Assembly (NCBI RefSeq): GCF_005671395.1
Contig: NZ_CP040428.1
Coordinates: forward strand, 1,364,001 to 1,428,000
Source: Jejubacter calystegiae
GTDB lineage: Bacteria; Pseudomonadota; Gammaproteobacteria; Enterobacterales; Enterobacteriaceae
DNA: 64,000 nucleotides
Direction: 5' to 3'
In this document: positions 45,438-57,807 of the stretch, one piece after another
Numbering within the stretch: the first letter of the stretch is position 1
How the letters are laid out: every line of letters starts with the position of its first letter
Made by a program: the position numbers and the translations under genes
Notes under the pieces: model-generated
What the model was told of the DNA's origin: nothing
Seen by the model: only the letters and a program-made list of their open reading frames with translations
The model's database searches: none

Positions 45438-46259
45438 TTATAAGATTACTGGGGTCTTCAGGATTTCTCTAAGCTGATTTAGCTTGTCACAGTTTTGCAG
45501 CCAGATAGCGTACAGAGGACGGGTTACTTCAACGCTGTCGCTGACCAGATTTAACCCTTCCCGCTGTGTTGCCCAGGAGACAGGTAGCCAGGCGCAACCA
45601 TTCAGTTCTGGTAGCATACGTGTCACGATCTCAGCCGAACTGGTGGTTAACAGCGGAATATCATCGCTGATTAACAGCCCCGCTTCGTGCTGCTGAAAAT
45701 CCGGCCCCCACTCCAGACGCAGATAGGTTAATGCCGATTTGGGGCGTGACGGCGCTGTGCAGAAGAGGGACAGATTAAACTGCCCGACAACCTGGCTGCT
45801 CATCTCATCCATTTTGGGTGATTCGGTAGTGAGCAGGAGATCCAACTGGCGTTCGTGTAGCTGCTTCACCAGAGACTGACGCTGAGCGATACGCGCTTCG
45901 AACTGCATACCGGGCTGCTCTTTGTAGAGCCGTGGTAGCCACGGTGACAGTACGCACTCCCAGAGTGAAGCGCTGGCGCCTATGGTGAATTCATTGTGCC
46001 GTGAGGTGTTTGAAACTTCCTTTTTGGCCGCCATCCAGGTATTCATCAAATTTTCCGCATAAGGGAGCAGGCGTTCGCCAGCAGCCGTAAGGCGGATATT
46101 ATTGCGATGTCGGGTAAACAGGTTGACACCCAGCTGGTTTTCAAGCTGTCGGATACGAAAACTGACTGCGGATTGAGTCAGATACAACGCTTCGGCAGCT
46201 CGCCCAAAGTGGCGAGTTCTGCTCACTTCCAGGAAGGTTTTCAGTAATTCCGTATCCAC
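45438..46259 (-). CDS. hdfR: LysR-type regulator HdfR
   Basis: Regulator that in E. coli represses flhDC (flagellar master operon). The protein is 273 aa (E. coli 279). The HTH is [28 protein letters not shown]; the effector domain is conserved ([24 protein letters not shown]). It is convergent with the rRNA operon and divergent from maoP, exactly as next to E. coli rrnC. Confidence 0.95.
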   Translation of the reverse strand: MDTELLKTFLEVSRTRHFGRAAEALYLTQSAVSFRIRQLENQLGVNLFTRHRNNIRLTAAGERLLPYAENLMNTWMAAKKEVSNTSRHNEFTIGASASLWECVLSPWLPRLYKEQPGMQFEARIAQRQSLVKQLHERQLDLLLTTESPKMDEMSSQVVGQFNLSLFCTAPSRPKSALTYLRLEWGPDFQQHEAGLLISDDIPLLTTSSAEIVTRMLPELNGCAWLPVSWATQREGLNLVSDSVEVTRPLYAIWLQNCDKLNQLREILKTPVIL

Positions 46260-46378
46260 GCCTTTCCCCCAAAAATCTTTTGTCGTTATGATTTAAATGT
46301 TTTGTTTTACACTCTGTCAAGCGTAACTAATACTCCGCGCCATAACTAGCTCGTCCAGGATAATCAGGAGCGTGCAGA

Positions 46379-46717
46379 ATGGCGGAAAGCTTTTCGACGA
46401 CTAATCGATTTTTCGACAACAAATTTTACCCGCGCGGGTTTTCCCGTCATGGTGACTTCACCATTAAAGAGGCCCAGTTGCTGGAGCGCCTGGGGTTCGC
46501 TTTCAATGAGTTGAACCTTGGTAAGCGTGAGCCTGCAACAGAAGCTGAAAAGCAGTTTGTGGAGGTTTGCCGCGGTCAGCGTGAACCGGCGACGGAAGAA
46601 GAGCGCGTATGGACTAAGTACATGGGGCGTATCAATCGTCCACGACGTTTCCATACCCTCTCTGGCGGAAAGCCGCAAATGGAAGGCGCTGACGATTACA
46701 GCGACTCCGATGATTAA
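46379..46717 (+). CDS. maoP: Macrodomain Ori organisation protein MaoP (YifE)
   Basis: A 112-aa protein that in E. coli keeps the Ori macrodomain compact together with the cis site maoS next to the gene. The whole protein is colinear with E. coli YifE ([25 protein letters not shown] start, YSDSDD end). A GGAG ribosome site precedes it. The 119-base gap to hdfR is where a maoS equivalent would lie; I cannot define it by eye. Confidence 0.94.
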   Translation: MAESFSTTNRFFDNKFYPRGFSRHGDFTIKEAQLLERLGFAFNELNLGKREPATEAEKQFVEVCRGQREPATEEERVWTKYMGRINRPRRFHTLSGGKPQMEGADDYSDSDD

Positions 46718-46725
46718 TAAATGAT

Positions 46726-46745
46726 AAGGGCCTGTCGGCCCTTTT

Positions 46746-46747
<2 letters not shown>
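46726..46747. terminator. Terminator between maoP and yifB
   Basis: AAGGGCC-TGTC-GGCCCTTTTTT; overlaps the yifB stop codon. Confidence 0.9.
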
Positions 46748-48266
<1,519 letters not shown>

Positions 48267-48605
48267 AAAGCCTCCCGGAATACGCCATCATGGACGATCT
48301 ATGCCCGGAGGCCAGTTCGTTCTTTCCGGGTTGCGTAGTTTATTCCCGCATATCTTTACCTGTTCCGGTGTTTTCATGATTAATGTGTGCCAGATCGCGT
48401 CGTTATGGCTCCATGTCTGCTGGCGAATCATACCCGCAATGAATGAACTTTTTTCGCATCTGGCTTATTATTTGAAATATAACATTTTTTTAATAAATAC
48501 TTCGTCTGCTTATGAAATGATTCATAAAAAAATCTTGTCACTTGTGTGATCTCTGTGGTAACTCTTTAGACATTACTTCGAACGAGTTTAGTGAACGAAT
48601 ATCTA
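48267..48605 (+). promoter_or_regulatory. Promoter and upstream region of ilvLXGMEDA
   Basis: A 339-base gap without a gene, AT-rich in its second half. The stretch near 48534-48572 (CTTGTCACTT ... GTGGTAACTCTTTAGAC) aligns with the E. coli ilv promoter and start-site region. An inverted repeat TTATGAA/TTCATAA (48510-48527) lies just upstream. An 82-codon open frame here looks spurious. Confidence 0.65.
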
Positions 48606-48704
48606 ATGAAAGCCCTTCTACTAGTGGTCAGCCTGGTCGTGATTAGCGTGGTGGTGATTATTATTCCACCGTGCGGGGCTGCACTTGGGAGAAGAAAGGC
48701 TTAA
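48606..48704 (+). CDS. ilvL: ilv operon leader peptide IlvL
   Basis: A 32-codon peptide, the same length as E. coli IlvL and sharing VVISVVVIIIPPCGAALG. Its run of Leu, Val and Ile codons lets the ribosome sense branched-chain aminoacyl-tRNA supply and choose between terminator and antiterminator folds. It starts 22 bases before the Leu/Val/Ile-rich core ends in the attenuator region. Confidence 0.95.
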   Translation: MKALLLVVSLVVISVVVIIIPPCGAALGRRKA

Positions 48705-48726
48705 AAATCAAGCCTGAATCGAAGAG

Positions 48727-48758
48727 AACCCCCGCACCGAAAGGTCCGGGGGTTTTTT
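48727..48758 (+). terminator. ilv attenuator
   Basis: Stem CCCCCGCACC / GGTCCGGGGG (one mismatch), GAAA loop, then TTTTTT. Upstream CCGTGCGGGG inside ilvL can pair alternatively. Confidence 0.92.
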
Positions 48759-48792
48759 GTTGGTTGTAGCAATGTTTGGTGAGGAACAGAGA

Positions 48793-48843
48793 ATGAGCAA
48801 CAGTATAAAATCCTGTTTCTTCCGTAACGAGACGGGGATTTAA
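48793..48843 (+). CDS. ilvX: Microprotein IlvX
   Basis: A 16-codon open frame ([16 protein letters not shown]) between attenuator and ilvG with GAGGAACAGAGA ribosome site. It has the same length and place as E. coli IlvX (MNNSTKFCFSRFRTGN); about 8 of 16 residues match. Its stop lies 2 bases before the ilvG start, suggesting translational coupling. Confidence 0.85.
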   Translation: MSNSIKSCFFRNETGI

Positions 48844-48845
48844 CT

Positions 48846-50492
48846 ATGAATGGTGCGCAGTGGGTAGTACATGCTTTGCGAACGCAGGGTGTTAACACAG
48901 TTTTCGGTTATCCTGGCGGGGCAATTATGCCGGTCTATGACGCGCTCTATGACGGCGGAGTGGAACACCTACTGTGCAGACATGAGCAGGGTGCGGCAAT
49001 GGCGGCTATCGGCTATGCCCGAGCCACCGGTCATACCGGAGTCTGCATCGCGACTTCCGGCCCGGGCGCCACGAACCTGCTGACCGGCCTGGCGGATGCC
49101 TTGCTGGACTCCATTCCCGTTGTTGCTATTACCGGTCAGGTGGCTTCCCCGTTGATTGGCACCGATGCGTTTCAGGAGGTGGATGTATTGGGCCTGTCTC
49201 TGGCCTGTACCAAACACAGCTTCCTGGTACAGTCGCTTGATGAATTGCCCCGCGTTATCGCCCAGGCCTTTGAAGTCGCACAATCAGGACGTCCGGGGCC
49301 GGTTCTGGTCGATATTCCGAAAGATATTCAGGTAGCGGAAGGCGAGCCTGCGCCGCTGTTGAGCACCGTTCAGGACAGCGTATCGTTGCCGCAGGCCGAG
49401 CTGGCTCAGGCGTGGGAGATGCTGGCGGCGGCTGAGCGTCCGGTACTGTATGTTGGCGGCGGCGTCGGGATGGCCGGCGCCGTTCCGGCGCTGCGGGACT
49501 TCATGGCCGCTACCGGTATCCCCGCCACCTGTACTCTGAAAGGGCTGGGGGCGGTGGATGCTGAACATCCGGGATACCTCGGTATGCTGGGAATGCACGG
49601 AACTAAGGCGGCTAACCTGGCCGTACAGCAGAGCGACCTGTTGATTGCCGTCGGTGCCCGCTTTGACGATCGGGTTACCGGTAAGCTCAACACCTTTGCG
49701 CCGGATGCACGGGTTATTCATATGGATATCGACCCTGCAGAGATGAGCAAGCTGCGCCAGGCCCACGTAGAGCTGTGCGGCGATCTGAATCGCTTGCTGC
49801 CCGCACTGAGGCAGCCGCTGTCCATCTCTCCCTGGCAGCAGAATATTGCACAGCTGCGTGCCGAGCATGCCTGGCGCTACGATCATCCCGGCGAGGCCAT
49901 CTACGCCCCTCTGTTGTTGAAGCAGCTCTCCGAGCGTAAGTCACCGCAGGCCGTGGTTACGACGGATGTGGGCCAGCATCAGATGTGGGCTGCGCAGCAT
50001 ATGACCTATACCAGGCCAGAAAACTTCATCACCTCCAGTGGTCTTGGCACTATGGGTTTTGGCCTGCCAGCGGCGGTAGGCGCACAGGTAGCGCGCCCGG
50101 AAGATACCGTTATTTGCATCAGCGGCGACGGTTCTTTCATGATGAATGTCCAGGAACTGGGAACGGTAAAACGCAAACAGCTGCCGTTAAAAATCCTGCT
50201 ACTGGATAACCAGCGGTTGGGCATGGTTCGCCAGTGGCAGCAGCTCTTTTTCTCTGAACGCTATAGTGAAACCGACCTTTCCGATAACCCCGATTTTCTG
50301 ACGCTGGCCAGCGCCTTTGGTATTCCGGGCCAGCGTATTACCCGCAAAGACCAGGTGGAAGCGGCGCTGGACGCCATGCTGAATAGCGACGGTCCTTATC
50401 TGCTTCACGTCTCGATTGATGAGCTTGAGAACGTCTGGCCGTTGGTGCCTCCCGGCGCCAGTAACTCACAAATGCTGGAGAAAGTATCATGA
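48846..50492 (+). CDS. ilvG: Acetolactate synthase II, large subunit
   Basis: TPP/FAD enzyme for the first common step to valine, leucine and isoleucine. The 548-aa frame is intact; E. coli K-12 carries a frameshift here. The TPP motif is [15 protein letters not shown]; the N-terminal glutamate region is [17 protein letters not shown]. It ends in ATGA shared with ilvM, so the subunits are made together. Confidence 0.97.
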   Translation: MNGAQWVVHALRTQGVNTVFGYPGGAIMPVYDALYDGGVEHLLCRHEQGAAMAAIGYARATGHTGVCIATSGPGATNLLTGLADALLDSIPVVAITGQVASPLIGTDAFQEVDVLGLSLACTKHSFLVQSLDELPRVIAQAFEVAQSGRPGPVLVDIPKDIQVAEGEPAPLLSTVQDSVSLPQAELAQAWEMLAAAERPVLYVGGGVGMAGAVPALRDFMAATGIPATCTLKGLGAVDAEHPGYLGMLGMHGTKAANLAVQQSDLLIAVGARFDDRVTGKLNTFAPDARVIHMDIDPAEMSKLRQAHVELCGDLNRLLPALRQPLSISPWQQNIAQLRAEHAWRYDHPGEAIYAPLLLKQLSERKSPQAVVTTDVGQHQMWAAQHMTYTRPENFITSSGLGTMGFGLPAAVGAQVARPEDTVICISGDGSFMMNVQELGTVKRKQLPLKILLLDNQRLGMVRQWQQLFFSERYSETDLSDNPDFLTLASAFGIPGQRITRKDQVEAALDAMLNSDGPYLLHVSIDELENVWPLVPPGASNSQMLEKVS

Positions 50493-50746
50493 TGCAACAT
50501 CAACTTGCCGTGCAGGCCCGTTTTCGTCCAGAGACCCTGGAGCGCGTATTGCGCGTGATACGCCACCGCGGCTTTCATATCTGTGCCATGAATATGGCGC
50601 CCGGGCTGAATACGGAAAACATTAATATCGAATTGACCGTTGCCAGCCCACGACCGGTCGAATTACTGTTTAGTCAGTTAAGCAAACTGGTGGATGTCGA
50701 CCGGGTCGAGATCCAGCAACCCACATCGCAACAAATACGCGCCTGA
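50489..50746 (+). CDS. ilvM: Acetolactate synthase II, small subunit
   Basis: An 85-aa ACT-domain subunit needed for AHAS II activity (E. coli 87 aa). Conserved [28 protein letters not shown]-type ACT start. The start overlaps the ilvG stop by 4 bases. Confidence 0.95.
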   Translation: MMQHQLAVQARFRPETLERVLRVIRHRGFHICAMNMAPGLNTENINIELTVASPRPVELLFSQLSKLVDVDRVEIQQPTSQQIRA

Positions 50747-50766
50747 GCAGCGCCAAAGGAAGAAAA

Positions 50767-51702
50767 ATGACAACGAAGAAAGCTGATTACATCTGGTTCA
50801 ATGGTGAGATGACCCCATGGGGCGAGGCGAAAGTCCACGTCATGTCCCACGCGTTGCACTACGGAACCTCGGTATTTGAAGGTATCCGCTGCTACGAATC
50901 TCACAAAGGGCCGGTGGTGTTCCGTCATCGTGAACATATGCAGCGTCTGCGTGATTCAGCCAAAATCTATCGTTTCCCGGTTTCTCAGAGCGTCGATGAG
51001 TTGATGGAAGCCTGCCGTGAAGTGATTCGTAAAAATAATCTGACCAGCGCCTATATCCGTCCGCTGGTGTTTGTGGGCGATGTGGGTATGGGGGTTAATC
51101 CGCCGGATGGCTACAACACCGACGTGATTATCGCGGCCTTCCCGTGGGGCGCTTATCTGGGCGCCGAAGCGCTGGAGCAGGGTATTGATGCCATGGTTTC
51201 TTCCTGGAACCGTGCCGCGCCGAATACCATTCCGACCGCCGCCAAAGCCGGCGGTAACTACCTTTCTTCCCTGCTGGTCGGCAGCGAAGCGCGCCGCCAC
51301 GGTTATCAGGAAGGCATCGCGCTGGACGTCAACGGCTATATCTCTGAAGGGGCCGGTGAGAACCTGTTTGAAGTGAAAGATGGCATTCTCTTTACCCCGC
51401 CGTTCACCTCTTCCGCTCTGCCGGGTATCACTCGCGACGCTATTATCAAGCTGGCGCAGGATTTGGGAATCGAAATTCGCGAGCAGGTGCTGTCCCGTGA
51501 ATCCCTCTATCTGGCTGATGAAGTCTTTATGTCCGGTACCGCAGCGGAGATTACGCCGGTACGTAGCGTGGATGGCATTCAGGTCGGCGCTGGCCGCTGT
51601 GGCCCGGTGACCAAGCGCATCCAGCAGGCCTTCTTCGGTCTGTTCACCGGTGAAACCGAAGACAAATGGGGCTGGCTGGATCAGGTTAACCCCGCTAAGT
51701 AA
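50767..51702 (+). CDS. ilvE: Branched-chain amino acid aminotransferase
   Basis: PLP fold-IV transaminase for the last step to Val, Leu and Ile. The protein is 311 aa (E. coli 309, two extra C-terminal residues). The PLP lysine is K160 in PTAAKAGGNY. It starts 20 bases after ilvM with an AAGGAAG site. Confidence 0.97.
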   Translation: MTTKKADYIWFNGEMTPWGEAKVHVMSHALHYGTSVFEGIRCYESHKGPVVFRHREHMQRLRDSAKIYRFPVSQSVDELMEACREVIRKNNLTSAYIRPLVFVGDVGMGVNPPDGYNTDVIIAAFPWGAYLGAEALEQGIDAMVSSWNRAAPNTIPTAAKAGGNYLSSLLVGSEARRHGYQEGIALDVNGYISEGAGENLFEVKDGILFTPPFTSSALPGITRDAIIKLAQDLGIEIREQVLSRESLYLADEVFMSGTAAEITPVRSVDGIQVGAGRCGPVTKRIQQAFFGLFTGETEDKWGWLDQVNPAK

Positions 51703-51770
51703 TTAAAATGATTCTGTCCGGGCGGCAAAGCATCGCCCGGACATGCAGACAGACTGGGAGTGAATAACGC

Positions 51771-53621
51771 ATGCCAAAGTATCGTTCCGCCACCACAACA
51801 CACGGCCGCAATATGGCGGGAGCCCGCGCGCTGTGGCGCGCGACCGGGATGACCGACAATGACTTCGGAAAGCCCATCATTGCGGTGGTCAACTCTTTCA
51901 CCCAATTTGTTCCGGGGCATGTGCATCTGCGCGATCTGGGGAAACTGGTTGCCGAGCAGATCGAAGCCTCAGGCGGGGTGGCAAAAGAGTTTAATACGAT
52001 AGCCGTAGATGATGGCATTGCCATGGGGCACGGGGGCATGCTTTATTCTCTGCCGTCGCGTGAGCTTATCGCCGACTCTGTTGAATATATGGTGAATGCC
52101 CACTGTGCAGATGCCATGGTATGTATCTCCAACTGCGATAAAATCACGCCAGGGATGTTAATGGCCTCGCTGCGCCTTAACATTCCGGTGATTTTCGTCT
52201 CTGGCGGCCCGATGGAAGCCGGGAAAACCAAACTCTCCGATCAGATCATCAAGCTCGATCTGGTGGACGCCATGATCCAGGGGGCGGATCCGAAGGTATC
52301 CGACGAGCAGAGCAATGAGGTGGAACGTTCTGCCTGTCCGACCTGCGGATCCTGTTCCGGGATGTTTACCGCCAACTCCATGAACTGCCTGACCGAAGCG
52401 CTGGGGCTTTCGCAGCCGGGTAACGGCTCGCTGCTGGCGACCCATGCCGATCGTAAGCAGTTATTCCTGAACGCCGGTAAACGGATCGTTGAGCTGACCA
52501 AACGCTACTATGAGCAGGATGATGCCAGCGCGTTGCCGCGTAACATTGCCAGCAAGGCCGCGTTTGAAAATGCCATGACGCTGGATATCGCGATGGGTGG
52601 CTCCACCAATACCGTTCTGCATCTGCTGGCCGCCGCTCAGGAGGCCGAGATCGACTTCACCATGAGTGATATCGATAAGCTGTCTCGTAAGGTCCCGCAG
52701 CTGTGTAAGGTGGCACCGAGTACCCCGAAATACCATATGGAAGACGTGCACCGTGCGGGTGGCGTTATCGGTATTCTGGGGGAGCTGGATCGCGCCGGGC
52801 TGCTGAATCGCGAGGTGAAAAACGTGCTGGGTCTCTCCCTGCCGCAGACGCTTGAGCAGTATGATGTGATGCTGACCAAAGACGATGCGGTGAAGAGCAT
52901 GTTCCGCGCAGGCCCGGCGGGGATTCGTACCACCCAGGCCTTCTCGCAGAACTGTCGCTGGGAAACGCTTGATGACGATCGTGCCGAAGGCTGCATCCGT
53001 TCGCTGAAGCACGCTTACAGTCAGGACGGTGGGCTGGCGGTGCTGTACGGCAACTTCGCGGAAAATGGCTGTATCGTAAAAACCGCAGGCGTGGATGAAG
53101 GCAGCCTGAAATTTACCGGCCCGGCTAAGGTTTACGAAAGTCAGGATGATGCGGTGGAAGCTATTCTTGGCGGCAAAGTTGTGGCGGGCGATGTGGTCGT
53201 TATCCGCTATGAAGGGCCGAAAGGCGGCCCGGGCATGCAGGAAATGCTCTATCCGACCAGCTTCCTGAAGTCGATGGGACTGGGTAAGGCCTGTGCCCTG
53301 ATCACCGATGGTCGTTTCTCTGGCGGTACCTCCGGACTCTCCATCGGCCACGTTTCTCCGGAAGCGGCGAACGGTGGCAGCATCGGCCTTATCGAGGATG
53401 GCGACATGATTGCCATTGACATCCCTAACCGTGGTATTCAACTGGAAGTCAGCGATCAGGAGCTGGCCGCGCGTCGTGAAGCTCAGGAAGCCAGGGGCGA
53501 TCAGGCCTGGACGCCGCGGAATCGCGAACGTCAGGTCTCCTTTGCGCTGCGTGCCTATGCCAGCCTGGCGACCAGTGCCGATAAAGGCGCCGTGCGCGAC
53601 AAAAGCAAGCTGGGAGGTTAA
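51771..53621 (+). CDS. ilvD: Dihydroxy-acid dehydratase
   Basis: Iron-sulfur enzyme for the penultimate step. The protein is 616 aa as in E. coli. Cluster cysteines lie in [12 protein letters not shown] and [18 protein letters not shown]. The 68-base gap to ilvE holds a short GTCCGGGCGG/CCGCCCGGAC hairpin (51717-51741). Confidence 0.97.
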   Translation: MPKYRSATTTHGRNMAGARALWRATGMTDNDFGKPIIAVVNSFTQFVPGHVHLRDLGKLVAEQIEASGGVAKEFNTIAVDDGIAMGHGGMLYSLPSRELIADSVEYMVNAHCADAMVCISNCDKITPGMLMASLRLNIPVIFVSGGPMEAGKTKLSDQIIKLDLVDAMIQGADPKVSDEQSNEVERSACPTCGSCSGMFTANSMNCLTEALGLSQPGNGSLLATHADRKQLFLNAGKRIVELTKRYYEQDDASALPRNIASKAAFENAMTLDIAMGGSTNTVLHLLAAAQEAEIDFTMSDIDKLSRKVPQLCKVAPSTPKYHMEDVHRAGGVIGILGELDRAGLLNREVKNVLGLSLPQTLEQYDVMLTKDDAVKSMFRAGPAGIRTTQAFSQNCRWETLDDDRAEGCIRSLKHAYSQDGGLAVLYGNFAENGCIVKTAGVDEGSLKFTGPAKVYESQDDAVEAILGGKVVAGDVVVIRYEGPKGGPGMQEMLYPTSFLKSMGLGKACALITDGRFSGGTSGLSIGHVSPEAANGGSIGLIEDGDMIAIDIPNRGIQLEVSDQELAARREAQEARGDQAWTPRNRERQVSFALRAYASLATSADKGAVRDKSKLGG

Positions 53622-53626
53622 CCATC

Positions 53627-55168
53627 ATGGCTGAGTCCCAACCTCTGGGTGAGGCCCCGTGCGGGGCCGAATATCTGCGGGCGGTGTTACGCTCGCCGGT
53701 TTACGAGGTCGCACAGGTCACGCCGCTCCAGAAAATGGAGAAGCTCTCATCAAGGCTGGATAACGTGGTGCTGGTGAAGCGAGAAGATCGCCAGCCGGTG
53801 CACAGCTTTAAGCTGCGCGGCGCCTACGCCATGATCGCCGGACTTTCTGAAGAGCAAAAAGCGCGTGGCGTTATCACGGCATCGGCGGGGAACCACGCCC
53901 AGGGCGTTGCGCTCTCTTCCAGTCGCCAGGGCATCGATGCGCTGATCGTGATGCCGGTGACGACGGCCGATATCAAAGTGGATGCGGTGCGCGGTTTCGG
54001 TGGCGAAGTGCTGCTCTATGGCAATAACTTCGACGAAGCGAAAGCGAAGGCGATCGAGCTTTCTGAGCAGCAGGGCTTTACCTGGGTACCGCCGTTTGAT
54101 CACCCGGCTGTGGTGGCGGGTCAGGGCACTCTGGCGCTGGAGCTGTTACAGCAGGACGCGCATCTTGACCGGGTATTCGTTCCGGTCGGTGGTGGTGGTC
54201 TGGCGGCTGGAGTGGCGGTGCTTATCAAGCAACTGATGCCGCAGATCAAAGTGATTGCGGTGGAAGCGGAGGATTCCGCCTGCCTGAAAGCGGCGCTGGA
54301 GGCCGGAGAGCCGGTAGACCTGCCGCGAGTCGGGCTGTTTGCCGAAGGGGTTGCCGTTAAACGCATTGGCGATGAAACCTTCCGACTGTGCCGCGAATAT
54401 CTCGACGATATCATCACGGTAGACAGCGATGCCATCTGCGCCGCCATGAAAGATCTGTTCGAAGATGTGCGTGCAGTCGCTGAGCCTTCCGGCGCGCTGG
54501 CGCTGGCGGGTATGAAGAAATATGTGCAACAGCATGGCATTCGCGGCGAGCGCCTGGCGCATGTGCTTTCGGGCGCCAACGTTAACTTCCATGGCCTGCG
54601 CTATGTCTCTGAGCGCTGCGAACTGGGCGAGCAGCGTGAAGCTCTGCTGGCGGTCACCATTCCGGAAGAGAAGGGGAGCTTCCTGAAGTTCTGCCAACTG
54701 CTGGGAGGACGCGCGGTTACCGAGTTCAACTATCGCTTTGCCGATGATAAATCCGCCTGCATCTTTGTGGGGGTGCGGCTAAGTCGCGGGCAGGAGGAGC
54801 GCCAGGAGATTCTCGATCTGCTGGGGCAGGGCGGTTACAGCGTGGTGGATCTCTCTGACGATGAGATGGCGAAGCTGCATGTGCGCTACATGGTGGGGGG
54901 CCGCCCCTCCCGGGCACTGCAGGAGCGGCTCTACAGCTTTGAATTCCCGGAATCGCCAGGGGCGCTGCTGCGCTTCCTGCAAACCCTGGGGACTCACTGG
55001 AACATCTCGCTGTTCCACTATCGCAGCCATGGCACAGACTATGGGCGGGTGCTGGCGGCTTTTGAGCTGGGCAGCCACGAGCCAGATTTCGAAACCCGCC
55101 TGAAGGAGCTGGGCTACGAGTGCCATGAAGAGACGCAAAACCCGGCGTTTCGCTTTTTCCTGGCCTGA
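53627..55168 (+). CDS. ilvA: Biosynthetic threonine deaminase
   Basis: PLP enzyme making 2-oxobutanoate for isoleucine, feedback-inhibited by isoleucine. The protein is 513 aa (E. coli 514). The PLP lysine is K62 in HSFKLRGAY; the phosphate loop is GGGGLAAG. Two ACT-like regulatory domains follow residue 330. It ends base-to-base against the convergent ilvY stop. Confidence 0.97.
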   Translation: MAESQPLGEAPCGAEYLRAVLRSPVYEVAQVTPLQKMEKLSSRLDNVVLVKREDRQPVHSFKLRGAYAMIAGLSEEQKARGVITASAGNHAQGVALSSSRQGIDALIVMPVTTADIKVDAVRGFGGEVLLYGNNFDEAKAKAIELSEQQGFTWVPPFDHPAVVAGQGTLALELLQQDAHLDRVFVPVGGGGLAAGVAVLIKQLMPQIKVIAVEAEDSACLKAALEAGEPVDLPRVGLFAEGVAVKRIGDETFRLCREYLDDIITVDSDAICAAMKDLFEDVRAVAEPSGALALAGMKKYVQQHGIRGERLAHVLSGANVNFHGLRYVSERCELGEQREALLAVTIPEEKGSFLKFCQLLGGRAVTEFNYRFADDKSACIFVGVRLSRGQEERQEILDLLGQGGYSVVDLSDDEMAKLHVRYMVGGRPSRALQERLYSFEFPESPGALLRFLQTLGTHWNISLFHYRSHGTDYGRVLAAFELGSHEPDFETRLKELGYECHEETQNPAFRFFLA

Positions 55169-56077
55169 TTAACGTACGGCAGGCTCTTTACGCTGCTGAA
55201 CAATCTTCCAGAAAGCACCAATAAGCGGCTCATGCAGCCGCTTTTTTTGGGCGCAGACGCCCAGTTCAAACGGCGTCTTCTCATCGCTGCGTTCCAGCAC
55301 CGTCACCCTGTTCCGTACTGGTTCCGGGCTGTTTTCCAGTACTACTTCCGGTATTAACGCCACGCCACAGCCCAGCGCTACCATAGAAACCATCGCCTCA
55401 TGACCGGCAACCGTGGCGTAGATAAAGGGGTTGCTCAGCTTATGGCGACGAAACCACAGTTCGATGCGTCGCCGTACCGGGCCCTGGTCCGGCAGGATAA
55501 AAGGCACCTGGGACCAGTCCGGTTGCGATTCACTGACCTGGCTGCGTACCGGGCAGGCCAGCGCCGGGCCAATCAGCACCACCGGCAGATTCTCCAGCAT
55601 GGCGAAGTCGATAGCGGCGGGCAGGGTTTCAGGTTTACCGGCAATCGCAATATCCGCTTCACCCGACAGTGCCTTCTCCACGGCGTCTGCGGCGTCACCG
55701 GTAGTCAGCTTGATTTCGACTGATGGATGCTCGGCGCGGAAGCGGTCGAGAATGGGTGGCAGATGGCTGTAGGCGGCGGTCACTGAACAAAAAAGATGCA
55801 ATTCGCCGGACAGCGACGGTCCTTGTTGGGACAGGGTGTGGCGCAGTTGTTGATACTGCAACAGGGTTTGCTGGGCAAACTGGCGCAGCGATTCACCCGC
55901 TTCGGTGAGTGTCACCGTACGGTTATCGCGGATGAACAACGGCTGCCCCAGCTCATCTTCCAGCCGCTGGATCTGACGTGACAGCGTGGAGGGGCTAACG
56001 TGCATGGCTCGCGCGCTACGCCCGAAATGACGGCTTTCGGCCAGATGAAGAAAGGTTTTCAGGTCACGGAAGTCCAC
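55169..56077 (-). CDS. ilvY: LysR-type activator IlvY
   Basis: Activates ilvC when acetolactate or acetohydroxybutyrate accumulates. The protein is 302 aa (E. coli 297). The HTH is HFGRSARAMHVSPSTLSRQIQRLEDELG. Divergent from ilvC across a 168-base region with palindromic sites. Confidence 0.96.
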   Translation of the reverse strand: MDFRDLKTFLHLAESRHFGRSARAMHVSPSTLSRQIQRLEDELGQPLFIRDNRTVTLTEAGESLRQFAQQTLLQYQQLRHTLSQQGPSLSGELHLFCSVTAAYSHLPPILDRFRAEHPSVEIKLTTGDAADAVEKALSGEADIAIAGKPETLPAAIDFAMLENLPVVLIGPALACPVRSQVSESQPDWSQVPFILPDQGPVRRRIELWFRRHKLSNPFIYATVAGHEAMVSMVALGCGVALIPEVVLENSPEPVRNRVTVLERSDEKTPFELGVCAQKKRLHEPLIGAFWKIVQQRKEPAVR

Positions 56078-56100
56078 GGGGTTTCCCCTCCATTTCTGTG

Positions 56101-56166
56101 TTGCGTTATATGCAATATGACGTTGTTAATATATCAATTTGCGCAACGAATTTCCTGTCATATAGT
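56101..56166. promoter_or_regulatory. ilvY/ilvC operators and ilvC promoter
   Basis: Two palindromes centred on TTGC/GCAA (TTGCGTTATATGCAA at 56101-56115 and TTTGCGCAA near 56138-56146) fit LysR-type sites. A TTTGCG / TATAGT pair with 17-bp spacing (56138-56166) is the likely ilvC promoter; its weak -35 overlaps the second site, as expected for an activated promoter. Confidence 0.65.
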
Positions 56167-56245
56167 GAGCCCATACCCCGCAGGAAAATGCGGCACGATA
56201 TTCTTATGAAAAACGAACACACCACGACATCGACGGAGTTGTACA

Positions 56246-57721
56246 ATGGCTAACTATTTCAATACGTTAAATCTGCGCCAGCAGCTGGCGCAACTGGGTA
56301 AATGTCGCTTTATGGCGCGTGATGAGTTCGCCGATGAGGCGAGCTACCTGAAAGGGAAAAAAGTGGTCATCGTCGGTTGTGGTGCTCAGGGCCTGAATCA
56401 GGGGCTGAACATGCGTGATTCCGGGCTGGATGTTTCCTATGCCTTGCGCGCTGAAGCCATCGCAGAAAAACGCGCCTCCTGGCGTAAAGCCACCGAAAAC
56501 GGCTTTAAAGTGGGCACCTATGAAGAGCTGATCCCGCAGGCCGATCTGGTTATCAACCTGACGCCGGACAAACAGCACTCCGCCGTGGTGCAGGCCGTGC
56601 AGCCGATGATGAAAGACGGTGCCGCGCTGGGCTATTCCCACGGTTTTAACATCGTCGAGGTGGGTGAGCAGATTCGTAAAGATGTGACCGTCGTGATGGT
56701 GGCGCCTAAGTGCCCGGGCACCGAAGTGCGTGAAGAGTACAAGCGCGGCTTCGGCGTGCCGACCCTGATTGCGGTACACCCGGAAAACGATCCTAAAGGC
56801 GAAGGTATGGCTATCGCCAAGGCCTGGGCTGCGGCGACCGGCGGTCATCGCGCCGGGGTGCTGGAATCTTCCTTCGTTGCCGAAGTGAAATCTGACCTGA
56901 TGGGTGAGCAGACCATCCTGTGCGGCATGCTGCAGGCGGGTTCTCTGCTGTGCTACGACCGTCTGGTGAAAGAGGGGGCGGATCCGGCATACGCTGGCAA
57001 GCTGATTCAGTTCGGTTGGGAAACTGTGACCGAAGCCCTGAAGCAGGGCGGTATCACGCTGATGATGGACCGCCTGTCCAACCCAGCGAAACTGCGCGCT
57101 TTCGCACTCTCTGAGCAGTTGAAAACGATTATGGCGCCGCTGTTCCAGAAGCACATGGATGACATCATCTCTGGCGAATTCTCTTCGGGCATGATGGCCG
57201 ACTGGGCCAACGATGATAAGAAACTGCTGACCTGGCGTGAAGAAACCGGCGCGACCGCGTTCGAAAACGCGCCGCAGTATGATGGCAAGATCGAAGAGCA
57301 GGCATACTTCGATGAAGGCGTACTGATGATCGCTATGGTGAAGGCGGGCGTTGAGCTGGCATTCGAAACCATGGTGGATTCAGGCATCATTGCCGAGTCG
57401 GCTTACTACGAGTCGCTGCATGAGCTGCCGCTGATCGCCAACACCATCGCCCGTAAGCGTCTGTATGAGATGAACGTGGTGATTTCCGATACCGCTGAAT
57501 ACGGTAACTACCTGTTCGCCAACGCCGCGGTACCGCTGCTGCAGGAATTTATGACTCGTCTGCAGCCGGGTGATCTGGGTAAAGCGGCGCAGGCCGGTGC
57601 GGTGGATAACGCTCAGCTGCGTGATGTGAATGAAGCTGTGCGTGGCCATGCAATCGAGCAGGTCGGCCGTAAGCTGCGTGGCTATATGACCGATATGAAG
57701 CGTATTGCGGTAGCGGGTTAA
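56246..57721 (+). CDS. ilvC: Ketol-acid reductoisomerase, class II
   Basis: NADPH enzyme turning acetolactate into dihydroxyisovalerate. The protein is 491 aa, the long enterobacterial class with a duplicated C-terminal knot domain. Motifs: [31 protein letters not shown]-like segments replaced by [17 protein letters not shown] single gene controlled by IlvY. Confidence 0.97.
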   Translation: MANYFNTLNLRQQLAQLGKCRFMARDEFADEASYLKGKKVVIVGCGAQGLNQGLNMRDSGLDVSYALRAEAIAEKRASWRKATENGFKVGTYEELIPQADLVINLTPDKQHSAVVQAVQPMMKDGAALGYSHGFNIVEVGEQIRKDVTVVMVAPKCPGTEVREEYKRGFGVPTLIAVHPENDPKGEGMAIAKAWAAATGGHRAGVLESSFVAEVKSDLMGEQTILCGMLQAGSLLCYDRLVKEGADPAYAGKLIQFGWETVTEALKQGGITLMMDRLSNPAKLRAFALSEQLKTIMAPLFQKHMDDIISGEFSSGMMADWANDDKKLLTWREETGATAFENAPQYDGKIEEQAYFDEGVLMIAMVKAGVELAFETMVDSGIIAESAYYESLHELPLIANTIARKRLYEMNVVISDTAEYGNYLFANAAVPLLQEFMTRLQPGDLGKAAQAGAVDNAQLRDVNEAVRGHAIEQVGRKLRGYMTDMKRIAVAG

Positions 57722-57727
57722 AAGAAT

Positions 57728-57798
57728 CCTCACCCCGGCTCTCACTGGAGGGGGCGTGAGAACACCCTCACCCCGGCCCTCTCCCATAGGGAGAGGGA
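57728..57798. repeat. REP-like GC-rich repeats after ilvC
   Basis: Two related elements (CCTCACCCCGGCTCTC... and CCCTCACCCCGGCCCTCTCCC with its partner GGGAGAGGG). The second ends in a CTCTCCC-ATA-GGGAGAG hairpin. This resembles common intergenic REP-type palindromes of enterobacteria. Confidence 0.65.
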
Positions 57799-57807
57799 GC
57801 AAACACT

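Noticed and set aside
48301-48549. 82-codon open frame in the ilv promoter region
   Set aside because: No ribosome site, overlaps promoter elements, and composition is unlike the coding neighbours.
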